A stretch of DNA of 64,000 nucleotides from RHLJ01 sp963974345 (GTDB taxonomy: Bacteria; Bacteroidota; Rhodothermia; Balneolales; Balneolaceae). This document shows, piece after piece, positions 35,569-45,852 of this stretch (its first letter is position 1; the number at the start of each line of letters is the position of its first letter). A program made the position numbers and the translations under genes. Under the pieces are notes generated by a model. It searched no databases, was not told the origin of the DNA, and saw nothing but the letters and a program-made list of their open reading frames with translations. The stretch spans positions 1-64,000 of the forward strand of contig CAXBBW010000012.1 in assembly GCA_963974345.1 (NCBI GenBank), written 5' to 3'.

Positions 35569-38500
35569 CTAAGTAGCTTCAGTTGAAACCATCATTTTGA
35601 TTCTATTAAAAAGCATACCAATCCAATTATTTAATTGCTTTAGGCCTACTGAAATTGCAGGTGTTATAAATAGAGTAAAGAGTACACCGAAAGCTAACCC
35701 GCCAATTACTGTTTTTGCTAATGGAGACCAAATTTCTGCACCTGCCCCAAGTTCTAAAGAAAGGGGGATCATTGAGCAAATAGTTGTAATTGCTGTTAAC
35801 AGAATTGGTCTCATTCTTCTTTTACAAGCTTCCAGAATGTGGTTCATAAAAACTGAATCAATAGAAGTATCAAAAGTAAAGTCCCGTGTTCTTAAATGCA
35901 TATAATCAACAAGTACAATTCCATTATTAACGATAATTCCTACCAGCATAAATAGACCAATATTTCCAGTAGTACTGAGAGGAGAACCGAGTAGTATTAG
36001 TCCAGCTAAAGCGCCAAAAAGTGCCATAGGTATACATAACCAGATTACAAATGGATCACGGAAATTTTCAAAAAGAGAAGCCATAATCATAAACATTAAC
36101 ACTAAAGCCGCCAAGCCAGCAAATAAGAATTGTTTAGAACCTTCTTGTGCTTCTTGAGATGCACCGGTGAACTCATATCTATAGCCTTCAGGTAATATAA
36201 CTTCGTTCGTCATATAATCAGTAATAAGCTTCCGATATACCTCAGCCTCTCCATTAAACTGGATACTTACGTCTAGCAGAATTTCACGATTTCTTTTTGC
36301 GTATGAATCGACGCCTTTAGTTTCTTTAAATTCTCCAACAGCTACAACTGGGATTCTCTGATCTTCATACTGTAGGACTTCCAAGTCGAATAGGTCTTCC
36401 CTTGATTTAAGCGAAGTTTTTGCAGTTCTAACTTCTATAGGTATTTCTCTTCCTTCAGACCTGAAATATCCGGCTTGATTTCCCAAAGTTTGAGTTCTTA
36501 AGTTATTAGCAACTTCTCTAATACCTGCATTCATTATGCCTACCCGATCTCTATCAACAATAAATTGAAGTTCTGGAGTAGGATCTGTTCGTCCATTATC
36601 TACCGAAATAATATTTGGATCGTCGAGGAACTGATCTTCGATTTGTTTAGAAATACGTAATAACTCAGTCATTTCTGGACCAATCAAACTTAGACGCACA
36701 GAACCGCCACCTGATCTAAAGCCCCGTCCTCCAAATCGAATTCCTCCGCCTTCTACAGATGCTCTTATAGATACACCGGGTGCTGTTAACTCTTGTCTTA
36801 AAGAGGCGGCGAGCTCACTACTAGTTATTTTTCTTTTATCTACTGATACTAATTGAACGGTAAAACTTCCCGTATTGGTTTGCTCACTCCAACGGCTTCG
36901 TCCAATTGAAGAAACCAAGGTTTCAATTTCAGGTTTAGCAAGTAGAATTTTTTCGAAGTTAGTCATTACCTCTACGGTTTTGATTAACTTAGTTCCTTCA
37001 GCTAACGTAACGTTTACATCAATTTCTCCAGAATCAGTTTCTGGAAATCCTTCTTTTGTGATATTTGAATACATAAAGTAAGTTCCTAAAACTATCCCAA
37101 AAAGAGCAAGGGTTGGAATCCATTTATGCTTTAAAATCCAACTCAAAATTAGACCATAGCCATTTTCAAGTTTATGAATAGCTTTAAACATGAAATTTCT
37201 TTTATTGAATTGATCTCTATCAAGTACAAGAATAGAAATAACAGGTACTAAAACAATAGAAGAGACGAATGAGATTGCAATCGCGAAACTAATTGTAATT
37301 GCAAATTCCTTAAAGAAAATTCCTTGAATACCGGTAATCAATGTAATAGGGATAAATACTCCTAAGGTGGTTAAGGTCGACCCTAGTAGTGGCCCAATCA
37401 CTTCATTGGTTCCAGTCAGCGCGGCTTCATAACGGCGTAATCCTTCTTCCATTTTTTTAGCGATGCTTTCTGCAACTACAATAGAATTATCAACTAAAAG
37501 ACCAATTGCCAGAGCTAATGCTGATATCGTGAAAATATTAAGTGTGAGATTTGTAGCATACATTACTGCAAAAGTTGCAGCTATGGAAACTGGAATGGAT
37601 ATAGCTACCACTAAAGAGATTCTCCAGCCACCCATAAAAACCAGAATAACCAATATTACAACTATCAATGCTATTACTGAAGATTGAGCAAGGTTATTTA
37701 TGGAATCGTCAATTGCCCGACCTTCGTCAGATAAAATTCGAAGTTCGACTCCTGGTGGAAGGATTTCATTGAGTTCTGGAACTACAGCTTTCACCGCATT
37801 TACAATATCTAGTGTATTTGCGTCAGAATTTTTCTGAACTTCGATAGAAACACTATTATTTCCATTTACATTGACAAGGCTTGTTACTTCAGTAAATCCA
37901 TCAGAAACCTCGGCAACATCTTCTACTCGAATAGGTATTCCATTATCCGAAACTTTGATAATTGTTTTCTTGATTTCATCAACTGTCTCATACATCGACT
38001 CTGCTCGCACACTATAGCTTATATTCTGTGCAATCACATTTCCCATTGGAAGTTGTGTATTATTTGAACTGATAGCATTTTCGAGTTCAGAAGGAACAAT
38101 ATTATGTTGTGCTAAACTCATGGGGGAGACATCGACATAAATTCGACGCTCTAATCCACCTCGAGTATCAGCAGAAGCGAGTCCGATAATGCGTTCAAGA
38201 TTAGGTTCTATAGTCTCGATAGCAATATTTCTAAGTTCATCTAATCCTTTAAGGTTAGAATTAATACTTAGTTGCATAATTGGTCTATTTTCTGGATCGA
38301 ATTGGAAAATAGTTGGTTCATTTGCTTGTTCAGGTAAATCTGACCTTATTTGATCGATAGCTTTCTGAACTTTAAGTTCGGTTTTACGAATATCAGTTCC
38401 TTCGTATAACCTCAGCATTACAAAGGCATTTCCCCGACTTACTCGTGCTTCTAGCGATTCAATTCCTTCAATGGCAGAAACAGCTCCTTCTATTGGCGTA

Positions 38501-38700
38501 ACTATGAGCCGATCAATGTCTTCAGGTGCTACATTTTGATATCCTGAAGAGACAGCTAATACAGGGATATTAAGAGATGGGAAAAGTGTCACCCTCAGAT
38601 TAGTTAACGAAAAAATCCCGAACCCAACTACAATAAGTGTACACATTATTACAGTGATAGGTCGTTTAAGGATTCCAGATGTTAGACTAAAATTCTTCAT
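35569..38700 (-). CDS. RND efflux transporter permease, second pump subunit (VDN type)
   Basis: 1043 residues with the 12-helix RND plan: two large periplasmic loops after TM1 and TM7. The TM4 proton-relay motif reads LAIGLLVDNSIVVAES, with Asp404 but Asn405 where AcrB has a second aspartate. The TM10 segment is VGIIVNNGIVLVDY, with no lysine at the AcrB Lys940 position. The late RRMRPILLTAITT segment is conserved. The start ATGA overlaps the stop of the preceding pump gene, so the two are translationally coupled and could form a heteromer. No outer-membrane channel gene is next to it. Confidence 0.88.
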   Translation of the reverse strand: MKNFSLTSGILKRPITVIMCTLIVVGFGIFSLTNLRVTLFPSLNIPVLAVSSGYQNVAPEDIDRLIVTPIEGAVSAIEGIESLEARVSRGNAFVMLRLYEGTDIRKTELKVQKAIDQIRSDLPEQANEPTIFQFDPENRPIMQLSINSNLKGLDELRNIAIETIEPNLERIIGLASADTRGGLERRIYVDVSPMSLAQHNIVPSELENAISSNNTQLPMGNVIAQNISYSVRAESMYETVDEIKKTIIKVSDNGIPIRVEDVAEVSDGFTEVTSLVNVNGNNSVSIEVQKNSDANTLDIVNAVKAVVPELNEILPPGVELRILSDEGRAIDDSINNLAQSSVIALIVVILVILVFMGGWRISLVVAISIPVSIAATFAVMYATNLTLNIFTISALALAIGLLVDNSIVVAESIAKKMEEGLRRYEAALTGTNEVIGPLLGSTLTTLGVFIPITLITGIQGIFFKEFAITISFAIAISFVSSIVLVPVISILVLDRDQFNKRNFMFKAIHKLENGYGLILSWILKHKWIPTLALFGIVLGTYFMYSNITKEGFPETDSGEIDVNVTLAEGTKLIKTVEVMTNFEKILLAKPEIETLVSSIGRSRWSEQTNTGSFTVQLVSVDKRKITSSELAASLRQELTAPGVSIRASVEGGGIRFGGRGFRSGGGSVRLSLIGPEMTELLRISKQIEDQFLDDPNIISVDNGRTDPTPELQFIVDRDRVGIMNAGIREVANNLRTQTLGNQAGYFRSEGREIPIEVRTAKTSLKSREDLFDLEVLQYEDQRIPVVAVGEFKETKGVDSYAKRNREILLDVSIQFNGEAEVYRKLITDYMTNEVILPEGYRYEFTGASQEAQEGSKQFLFAGLAALVLMFMIMASLFENFRDPFVIWLCIPMALFGALAGLILLGSPLSTTGNIGLFMLVGIIVNNGIVLVDYMHLRTRDFTFDTSIDSVFMNHILEACKRRMRPILLTAITTICSMIPLSLELGAGAEIWSPLAKTVIGGLAFGVLFTLFITPAISVGLKQLNNWIGMLFNRIKMMVSTEAT

Positions 38701-41700
38701 GATAATACCTCTTCCTTTGAAAGTGGATCTTCTTTATGAATGGAATCAAATCCTAGATTATCAACACTTTTATTTATAAGCATATAAATACTAGGTACTA
38801 CAAAAAGCATTAATAAGGTAGACATGGTAAGTCCTCCAATTACAGTTCTTGCCATAGGGCTCCAGGTTTCAGAACCAGAACCTAGTTCCAAGGCAAGTGG
38901 AACCATAGAAAGAATAGTAGTAAATGCGGTCATCAAAATTGGTCGCAGTCTTCGAGTGGCTCCTTGTACAATCGCTTCGTGACGAGATAACCCTCGTGCT
39001 TGTAAGATTTTGATATAATCTATCATCACAATACCGTTGTTTACAACGATTCCGGAAAGTAGAATTAAACCAACCATTGAGGTGACACTAATTGCTGTAT
39101 TCGTTATTCCAAGCATAATCAAAACGCCTGAAAGTGCAAGAGGAATAGTAAAAATGATAATGAAAGGTTCTATTAAACTTTCGAATTGAGAAGCCATTAC
39201 CATGTATGTTAGAATCCCTGCAATAGCAAAGGCTATTAGCAAGAAATTAAAGGATTCAGCTTGTTCTTCAGCTGAGCCAGCAAGAGCAAATCTATATCCA
39301 TCAGGCCATTCAATTTGGGTAAGTAATTCTCTAGCTTCAGTAGACGCAGTTTTCAAATCAACTCCATCCAATTCGGTAAAAATCTCAATTACGCGTTCTT
39401 GGTCAATTCTTGTTACGTTGCTTGGTCCTGTATACCGTTCAATTCTAGCAAGATTACTTAATGGCATCCAATCCCCAGAAGGAGTTTGAATTTGGATATT
39501 TTCTAAATCAGAAGAGGCTGCTTTTTGTTTAGGGTCTAATTCTACTTTTACTTCAAACTCAACACCTTGATCTACAAAACTGGTGGCGATGCTACCTTGA
39601 ACAGCATCACTAATAGCACTAGCAACTTGATTTGTGTTCATTCCTACCAAAGAAATACGTTCTCTATCCATGACGAGTCGTAATTCGGGCCTGCCTTGAT
39701 CTGCGGTACTGTATGCACTAACAACACCGTTAATTTGAGTAAGTCTTTCTTTTACACCATCAGAAAGATTTTTTTTAACCTCTGCGTCATATCCGAAAAT
39801 TTGTACGATAAGTCCATTCTCTCCATCAGGACTCAGTGGATCTTGAATGATTTCTTGTACATCAATACCTGGAACAATGGTAAGTTTATTTAGAATATCG
39901 CCTACAATTTCGAATTGAGTTCTAGTTCTTGCTTCTCTGGAAACAAGTTCGACACGAACGGTTCCTGTAAATCCACCAGGATTATCAGCGCCTTCAATTC
40001 CTTCTTTATCTCCATAATCAGAAACTACAATTCGAGCTTCTGGAACTTCTTGCCTAATGACACTTTCTACTTGTTTAAAAGAACGCTCTAATTCAAGGAG
40101 ACTCACTCCGGCCTCCCTGTTAACTTCTAGAGTAAATGCTCCTTCATCAACACGAGGGAAAAACTCGCCACCTAATTGATAGAAGATTGGTAGAGTTGCA
40201 CCAAAGAATAAAATAGAGCTAAGTACTACTAATCCACTTCGTTTTAGAGTGGAATTAAGCTGTTTTGAGTAAGCAGTTTCTAACTTTTCAAGTGCATTAC
40301 TAAAAAGTATAGCAACTTTATTTTTAGCCTGAAAAGATTCATCTCCATCTTTAAAAAATTGTGAAGTCATCATTGGAATAAGTGTTAACGCAACTAATGA
40401 TGAAACAGAAAGGGAGAAAGAAATAGTAAGAGCTAAATCTCTAAATAAGAATCCTGCAATACCAGGCACAAATAAAATAGGAAGGAATACAACTAATGTG
40501 GTTAACGTTGAAATAACTACAGGTACCGCTACTTCTGTGGCTCCCATAATAGCAGCATCTTTTCGGTTTTTACCTTCCTCACGAAAACGGAATATATTTT
40601 CTAGAACAACAACGGCATCATCTACAACAAGTCCAACAGCGAGGGTGAGACCTGAAAGTGAAATAATATTCAAACTCAGGTCTGCAAAGTTCATTACTGC
40701 AAATGTGGTTATAATTGAAACCGGTATTGAAATAGCTATAATAAGGGCAGACCGACCACTTCGAAGGAAAGCAAGAAGGATTAAAATCACTAAAATAATT
40801 GCCTGAAGCCCAGTTAATAAAAGATTTTCTATAGAAAGCTTGATGAACTCAGCTTTATTGGTAAGTACTTGCACTTCAACATCGATAGGAAGGCTTTTTT
40901 TGATTTCCTCTAAACTTGAAATTACCTCTTCAGCAGCAACAACAACATTAGCATCACTTTGGCGATATATATTTATTATGATTCCATTGTCTCCATTTAC
41001 TTGTACGTTACCAATTGGTTGTGCGATTCCATCTTCCACATTAGCTACATCTCGTAGGTATAAAGAGCGACCTTCACGAACCGCTATAACTGTATTTTTG
41101 ATTTGCTCTACACTTTTTAATTCGCCCATTGTACGAAGCGAGTAAACAGTGTTGCCTTCGGTTAACTGCCCAGCAGGAACTTGAATATTCTCTGCATTCA
41201 AACGGGTAGAGATTTCTGAGATAGTGATATTGTATAATCTCATCTTCTCATTATCAATTACCACATTAATCTGGCGTTCTAATCCTCCTGAAGTTTCTGC
41301 AGAGGCGATTCCGTTAATTCGCTCAATACGTTGTTCAAGAATTTGAGTAGCATAAGTTCTGAGATCACGTGGAGAGCGAACATCAGAAGTAACAGCAAGT
41401 ACAACAATCGGCTCTTGATTTGGATCATAGCTGAAAACAAGTGGTGTTTCTGCATCTCTTGGGATCGACCTTGTTACGAAACCAAGTTGCTTTCGAACAT
41501 CATTTTCAGCTTCATAGAGATCAGTACCCCAGTTAAAATTTAATTTAACTACCGAGGCGCCTTGACTTGAGAGAGAACGTACACGACGAATACCACTTAT
41601 ACTTCCAACAGTTTCTTCTACAGGACGGGTTACTAAGGTCTCCATATCTTCAGGAGCAACCCCTTCGTACCCAGTAAAAATAGTAATGGTTGGAAAACTT

Positions 41701-41822
41701 ACGTCAGGATAAAGGTTAAGTCGAAGTTGTGCCACGCCAAATATGCCAAACCCAATTAAAATCAGGCTGGTCATTAAAAATGTAATTGGGCGCTGAACCG
41801 CTAATCTAGATAAACCACCCAT
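38697..41822 (-). CDS. RND efflux transporter permease, first pump subunit (VDD type)
   Basis: 1041 residues of the AcrB/MdtB class. The full TM4 aspartate pair is present (LAVGLVVDDAVVVLEN, Asp401/Asp402). TM10 has GIVVNNGIVMIDY and the later segment RRLRPILMTAFTT. Large periplasmic porter domains lie at about 40-330 and 560-860. It starts one base after the adaptor's stop codon and its own stop overlaps the next pump gene. Expected role: proton-driven export of hydrophobic compounds or antimicrobials from periplasm or membrane. The substrate cannot be told from sequence. Confidence 0.9.
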   Translation of the reverse strand: MGGLSRLAVQRPITFLMTSLILIGFGIFGVAQLRLNLYPDVSFPTITIFTGYEGVAPEDMETLVTRPVEETVGSISGIRRVRSLSSQGASVVKLNFNWGTDLYEAENDVRKQLGFVTRSIPRDAETPLVFSYDPNQEPIVVLAVTSDVRSPRDLRTYATQILEQRIERINGIASAETSGGLERQINVVIDNEKMRLYNITISEISTRLNAENIQVPAGQLTEGNTVYSLRTMGELKSVEQIKNTVIAVREGRSLYLRDVANVEDGIAQPIGNVQVNGDNGIIINIYRQSDANVVVAAEEVISSLEEIKKSLPIDVEVQVLTNKAEFIKLSIENLLLTGLQAIILVILILLAFLRSGRSALIIAISIPVSIITTFAVMNFADLSLNIISLSGLTLAVGLVVDDAVVVLENIFRFREEGKNRKDAAIMGATEVAVPVVISTLTTLVVFLPILFVPGIAGFLFRDLALTISFSLSVSSLVALTLIPMMTSQFFKDGDESFQAKNKVAILFSNALEKLETAYSKQLNSTLKRSGLVVLSSILFFGATLPIFYQLGGEFFPRVDEGAFTLEVNREAGVSLLELERSFKQVESVIRQEVPEARIVVSDYGDKEGIEGADNPGGFTGTVRVELVSREARTRTQFEIVGDILNKLTIVPGIDVQEIIQDPLSPDGENGLIVQIFGYDAEVKKNLSDGVKERLTQINGVVSAYSTADQGRPELRLVMDRERISLVGMNTNQVASAISDAVQGSIATSFVDQGVEFEVKVELDPKQKAASSDLENIQIQTPSGDWMPLSNLARIERYTGPSNVTRIDQERVIEIFTELDGVDLKTASTEARELLTQIEWPDGYRFALAGSAEEQAESFNFLLIAFAIAGILTYMVMASQFESLIEPFIIIFTIPLALSGVLIMLGITNTAISVTSMVGLILLSGIVVNNGIVMIDYIKILQARGLSRHEAIVQGATRRLRPILMTAFTTILSMVPLALELGSGSETWSPMARTVIGGLTMSTLLMLFVVPSIYMLINKSVDNLGFDSIHKEDPLSKEEVLS

Positions 41823-41823
41823 T

Positions 41824-43197
41824 TCAATTAGATGTTGAGTTGGCAGTTCTTAAACTATCTGTGAATGCAGTTCGCTCTTCCGGTGTCATTGATTGCATAC
41901 GGGCACGCATTTTTTGTCGGTCTTCCTCACTCATATTTGCAAAAGCGCCTCCTCCAGGTCGTCCATTATTTCCTTGTGCAACACCTGTAGGTCGACTGCC
42001 CGAGTTTGCAACCGGCTGACCTTGTGGAGATGTGAAATTAGCTCCAGAAGCAACACGAATACGACCACCATCTTGTAGGCTTTGTTGACCTGTTACTACA
42101 ATACTTTCTCCAGGGCGAAGGCCAGAAAGTACTTCCAATTTGTCACCTTGCTCTATTCCTAGATCAAGTTGACGAAGTTCTACTGTAGAATCACCTTGGG
42201 AAACAAATACTGAATATGTACGATCAAGTTGAATTGTATTAGATTCAGGATCTACAACTGTCTCAACTTTTTCCACTAATGCGCTTCGCTGGATAACAAT
42301 AGCTCGTGGCTTATTTACAATATCAATTACATTTTCTGTAAGTACACCTGGATATATAGATTCTCCAATATTTGTTAGCGTTATCACAACTTCCCCAAGC
42401 CCAGTAGTGGGGTCTAATTGAGGGCTTTTTCTAGAAACAACACCCTGAGCTGTCGCTCGAGACTCATTACTAACTCTTAGGCTTACAGATTGCCCAATTT
42501 TCACAAATCTCCAGTCTTGTACTGGGAGATAAATTCTAGTTTCATAACCAACTAAGCTCGCGATTTCAAAAAGAGCCTGCCCACTAGAAGCAATATCACC
42601 TTCTTCACCAGTTTTAGAGGTTACAACTCCACGAACTGGAGAGCGGACTTCTGTATAGTTAAAATTTTCCTGTGCTTGAGTAAGTGATGCTTTAGCAGAT
42701 TCATATTGAGCTAAAGAATTTCTATAGGTCGCAAAAGCAATATCATATTCTGAGTCACTTATTAAATCTTTTTGGAGCAGTTGCTTTTGACGATTAAACT
42801 GAGAACTATCTCTCCTCATAGCAATTTGACTTTGAGCTAGTTGTGCCTTTGCCTGATTTAGTTGATCTCGAAAAGTGGCATCAGAAATTTTAGCCAAAAG
42901 TTGTCCTTGGCGTACAGTATCACCTAAATCTACATAAAAGTGAGTAATTCGATTACTAACTTGTGGGGTTATTGATATTACATCTTGAGCCTTAATAGTG
43001 CCAAATGATCGAACTTGGTCAGATATGGAGCTGAAGTTTACCGCCTGTGTTTCAACACTGGTAACTCTCGCTCCACCACCGAATCCACCAGCTGCCCATC
43101 CACCTGCACCAGCATTTGTTTCTGATGGTTGTTCTGGGTTTCCACATCCTAAAAAAAGTATTGAAATTAAAAAAGCCGAAAAGAGTAGTTTATTCAC
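41824..43197 (-). CDS. RND efflux periplasmic adaptor (HlyD/AcrA family), lipoprotein
   Basis: 457 residues starting with GTG (43195-43197); the following ILFLGCGNPEQ gives a good lipobox with Cys18. The adaptor layout shows a lipoyl half (HFYVDLGDTVRQGQLLAKI), a coiled-coil hairpin (about 110-165), the second lipoyl half (FNYTEVRSPVRGVVTSK) and beta-barrel and membrane-proximal domains. The Gly/Pro-rich C-terminal tail ends in a charged EEDRQKMRARMQSMTPEERT segment, which is unusual for AcrA. It is first in the adaptor-pump-pump operon and serves both pumps. Confidence 0.88.
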   Translation of the reverse strand: MNKLLFSAFLISILFLGCGNPEQPSETNAGAGGWAAGGFGGGARVTSVETQAVNFSSISDQVRSFGTIKAQDVISITPQVSNRITHFYVDLGDTVRQGQLLAKISDATFRDQLNQAKAQLAQSQIAMRRDSSQFNRQKQLLQKDLISDSEYDIAFATYRNSLAQYESAKASLTQAQENFNYTEVRSPVRGVVTSKTGEEGDIASSGQALFEIASLVGYETRIYLPVQDWRFVKIGQSVSLRVSNESRATAQGVVSRKSPQLDPTTGLGEVVITLTNIGESIYPGVLTENVIDIVNKPRAIVIQRSALVEKVETVVDPESNTIQLDRTYSVFVSQGDSTVELRQLDLGIEQGDKLEVLSGLRPGESIVVTGQQSLQDGGRIRVASGANFTSPQGQPVANSGSRPTGVAQGNNGRPGGGAFANMSEEDRQKMRARMQSMTPEERTAFTDSLRTANSTSN

Positions 43198-43371
43198 GTT
43201 TTTTGAATTATTCTGATTGTATTATAAAGACCTATAATTTCGACATTTAGTTCACTTTTAGATAATATAGTGATGTAAAAAAAAGCAATGTTAATTTTAC
43301 AATTCGAAATGCTTTGTAGAAATGGTTTTCGTATTTTTTAATCTAATTTTGAACAATAAATATCCCTTTTT

Positions 43372-44028
43372 ATGAAATTTTTTATCGATACCGCCAATTT
43401 AGAAGAGATTCAAGAAGCCAACGACCTTGGTGTTTTGGACGGAGTAACAACAAATCCAAGTTTGTGTGCAAAAATTGGTGTGCGAGATTTTGAAGGGCAC
43501 ATCAAAAAAATATGTGATATTGTAGAAGGAGATGTTTCTGCGGAGGTTGTTTCTACTACCTATAATGAAATGGTAGAGGAAGGTTTGAAAATTGCCAAAA
43601 TAGCTGATAATGTAGTTGTAAAAGTGCCACTTATTAAAGACGGAATTAGAGCAATTAAAACATTTTCAGATCAAGGGATTAAAACTAACTGTACACTTTG
43701 TTTTTCCTCAACTCAGGCACTTATTGCAGCAAAAGCTGGAGCAACCTATATATCTCCATTTTTGGGAAGACTAGATGATATCTCTAGTGATGGTCTACAG
43801 CTAATTCGTGATATTGTTCAGATTTACTTGAATTATGGCTATTCAACCGAGGTGCTTGCAGCTAGTATCCGCCATCCAATGCATGTTGTAGAATGTGCTA
43901 AAATTGGAGCTGATGTTGGTACTATGCCATTGAATGTAATCACAGCAATGTTAAATCATCCACTTACAGACTCTGGACTTGCTCGGTTTCTAAAAGATTG
44001 GGAAGATCTTCAGGCTAGTTTTAAATAA
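43372..44028 (+). CDS. tal: small transaldolase (TalC/FSA family)
   Basis: 218 residues, the length of the small transaldolase/fructose-6-phosphate aldolase family. The Schiff-base lysine is in VVVKVPLIKDG (Lys84), and the N-terminus MKFFIDTANLEEI is typical. The active-site segment reads SAEVVST with Glu58 where E. coli FsaA has Gln59, and SPFLGRLDD has Phe where FsaA has Tyr131. Both favour transaldolase over the aldolase reaction. It would transfer dihydroxyacetone units in the non-oxidative pentose phosphate pathway. It stands alone and is followed by a strong terminator. Confidence 0.85.
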   Translation: MKFFIDTANLEEIQEANDLGVLDGVTTNPSLCAKIGVRDFEGHIKKICDIVEGDVSAEVVSTTYNEMVEEGLKIAKIADNVVVKVPLIKDGIRAIKTFSDQGIKTNCTLCFSSTQALIAAKAGATYISPFLGRLDDISSDGLQLIRDIVQIYLNYGYSTEVLAASIRHPMHVVECAKIGADVGTMPLNVITAMLNHPLTDSGLARFLKDWEDLQASFK

Positions 44029-44046
44029 ACGCTTCATTTTTGATTT

Positions 44047-44078
44047 AAAGCGAAAGACAATGTCTTTCGCTTTTTTTA
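44047..44078 (+). terminator. intrinsic terminator after transaldolase, bidirectional
   Basis: AAAGCGAAAGAC pairs perfectly with GTCTTTCGCTTT around AAT, followed by a run of T. The 5' A-run makes it usable from the minus strand as well, where the gamma-glutamyltransferase gene ends at 44112. Confidence 0.9.
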
Positions 44079-44111
44079 TTTCTTAAACAAAAGGAAGAAT
44101 TAACTAGTCGG

Positions 44112-45803
44112 TTAATATCCTGTAGCAGAACCATTCGGGCTAGAGGAATCTGAGTGTCCTGATATTAAACCAGTTTCTAGATCAATAGTAATTCCCATAA
44201 GATTTCCTAATCTTGATCTTGGCTGTAAAGTATGCCCCATGGCTTCGAGTGCTTTACGAGTATCTGGAGAAAGCAGGTGTTCTTCGTACAAAATCCTGTC
44301 AGGTAACCATTGGTGATGAATTTTCATAGCTTCAATAGCTTGGTCAATTCGCATTTCATACTCTAATACATTAAGAACAGTTTGAAATACGATATTGATG
44401 ATGGTTCTTCCCCCAGGAGTGCCAATAATTAGAACAGGTTTTCCATTTTTTGCCACAATAGTTGGGGTCATACTTGAAAGCATTCTTTTCTCAGGAGTAA
44501 CAAGATTCGGTAAGCTTCCAATTTGGCCACTATTATTAGTTACTCCTGGCTGAGGATTAAAGTCACCCATTTCATTATTAAAAATGAAGCCAAGTGCAGG
44601 AGAACCCATTTTAGATCCGTAAGTATATTCCAATGTATATGTAAGGGAAACGGCATTGCCATCCTTATCAATTACCGAGAAATGTGTAGTATTTGTACCA
44701 TCATAAATCTGACCAAATTTAGATGAATCACTAATTGAAGCTCGATTAAAATCAATATTCTTAAATCGATTTTCTGCAAACTCTTTTGATATCAAATGGT
44801 CTACAGGCATTTCAGGGTTAAAGTCTGGATCTCCTAAAAACTGAGCTCGATCAGCATACGCTCTTCTCATAGATTCAGCGACTAGATGGACATATTCAGT
44901 AGAGTTAAATTCCAACTCCTGTAAATCGGCAAGTTCCATAATATTCATCATTTCTATTAAAGTTACTCCACCAGAGCTTGGAGGAGGCATTGAAATAATA
45001 TCATAGTCTTTATAAGTACCCTTAATTGGAGCTCTTTCAATGGCGTTATAAGATTCCAGATCTTCTTCTGTAATGATGCCATTATTTTCTTGCATAAATT
45101 TGGCAATTTCTTTGGCAACCTCACCTTTATAGAATCCATCCCTTCCATAATCACGAATTAGAGATAAAGTCTTACCCAGTGCGGGTTGTTTCCAAAGTTC
45201 TCCTACATCAACAAGGTTACCGTATTCATTATTAAAAAAAGTTGCCATAAACGGGTACTCATCAGTCAATTTTGAATATCGTTCTGCTTGATTTTTTAGC
45301 ATCCAATTTAACGGGAACCCATTCTTTGCAAGTTTTACAGCGGGTTCGACTAACTCTTCCCAAGTTAGTGATCCATATTTCTGATGAGCCAAGTATAATC
45401 CTGCAACAGTACCTGGAACTCCTATGGAAAGAGCTCCGTCATGATTTGAGTTGTTCCTCACTTCTCCATCATCACCCAAAAACATATTTACTGTTGCATT
45501 AATGGGAGCTTTTTCTCGGAAATCAATAGTGGTAGAAACACCTTCAGAATTTAAAAATACAATGAATCCACCCCCGCCAATGTTTCCTGCCTGAGGATGA
45601 GTAACAGCTAAAGCAAAAGCAGTTGCAATGGACGCATCAATTGCATTCCCACCATTTTTAAGGATATCAACCCCTACTTGAGATGCAATATCGCTTGCTG
45701 AAACTACCATCCCATTTTTGGCATAAGTTTGAGCTGTAGCTTTTTCAGTAATAAATGAACACAAGACTAGGATTAAAGCTATTAAGAGTTTTATTTTTGC
45801 CAT
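44112..45803 (-). CDS. ggt: gamma-glutamyltransferase, secreted proenzyme
   Basis: 563 residues from the ATG at 45803; a TTG one codon upstream is also possible. A signal peptide (about 1-25) is followed by GIVVSA-like MVVSASDIASQVG and GNAIDASIATAFALAVTHP. The autocleavage site is in GTNTTHFSVID: the nucleophile threonine (about residue 372) becomes the N-terminus of the small subunit. TPGGRTIIN is the C-terminal oxyanion region. The enzyme hydrolyses or transfers the gamma-glutamyl group of glutathione in the periplasm. It is a single gene convergent with transaldolase. Confidence 0.93.
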   Translation of the reverse strand: MAKIKLLIALILVLCSFITEKATAQTYAKNGMVVSASDIASQVGVDILKNGGNAIDASIATAFALAVTHPQAGNIGGGGFIVFLNSEGVSTTIDFREKAPINATVNMFLGDDGEVRNNSNHDGALSIGVPGTVAGLYLAHQKYGSLTWEELVEPAVKLAKNGFPLNWMLKNQAERYSKLTDEYPFMATFFNNEYGNLVDVGELWKQPALGKTLSLIRDYGRDGFYKGEVAKEIAKFMQENNGIITEEDLESYNAIERAPIKGTYKDYDIISMPPPSSGGVTLIEMMNIMELADLQELEFNSTEYVHLVAESMRRAYADRAQFLGDPDFNPEMPVDHLISKEFAENRFKNIDFNRASISDSSKFGQIYDGTNTTHFSVIDKDGNAVSLTYTLEYTYGSKMGSPALGFIFNNEMGDFNPQPGVTNNSGQIGSLPNLVTPEKRMLSSMTPTIVAKNGKPVLIIGTPGGRTIINIVFQTVLNVLEYEMRIDQAIEAMKIHHQWLPDRILYEEHLLSPDTRKALEAMGHTLQPRSRLGNLMGITIDLETGLISGHSDSSSPNGSATGY

Positions 45804-45852
45804 CAAGAATTCAATTTTAGTTGAGTAATTACAATTAATTCATTTGGAAAGT

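Noticed and set aside
43344..43351. TAATTTTG box ahead of transaldolase as a promoter
   Set aside because: The -7 box is exact but the nearest TTG is 27 bases away, outside the usual spacing; left unannotated.
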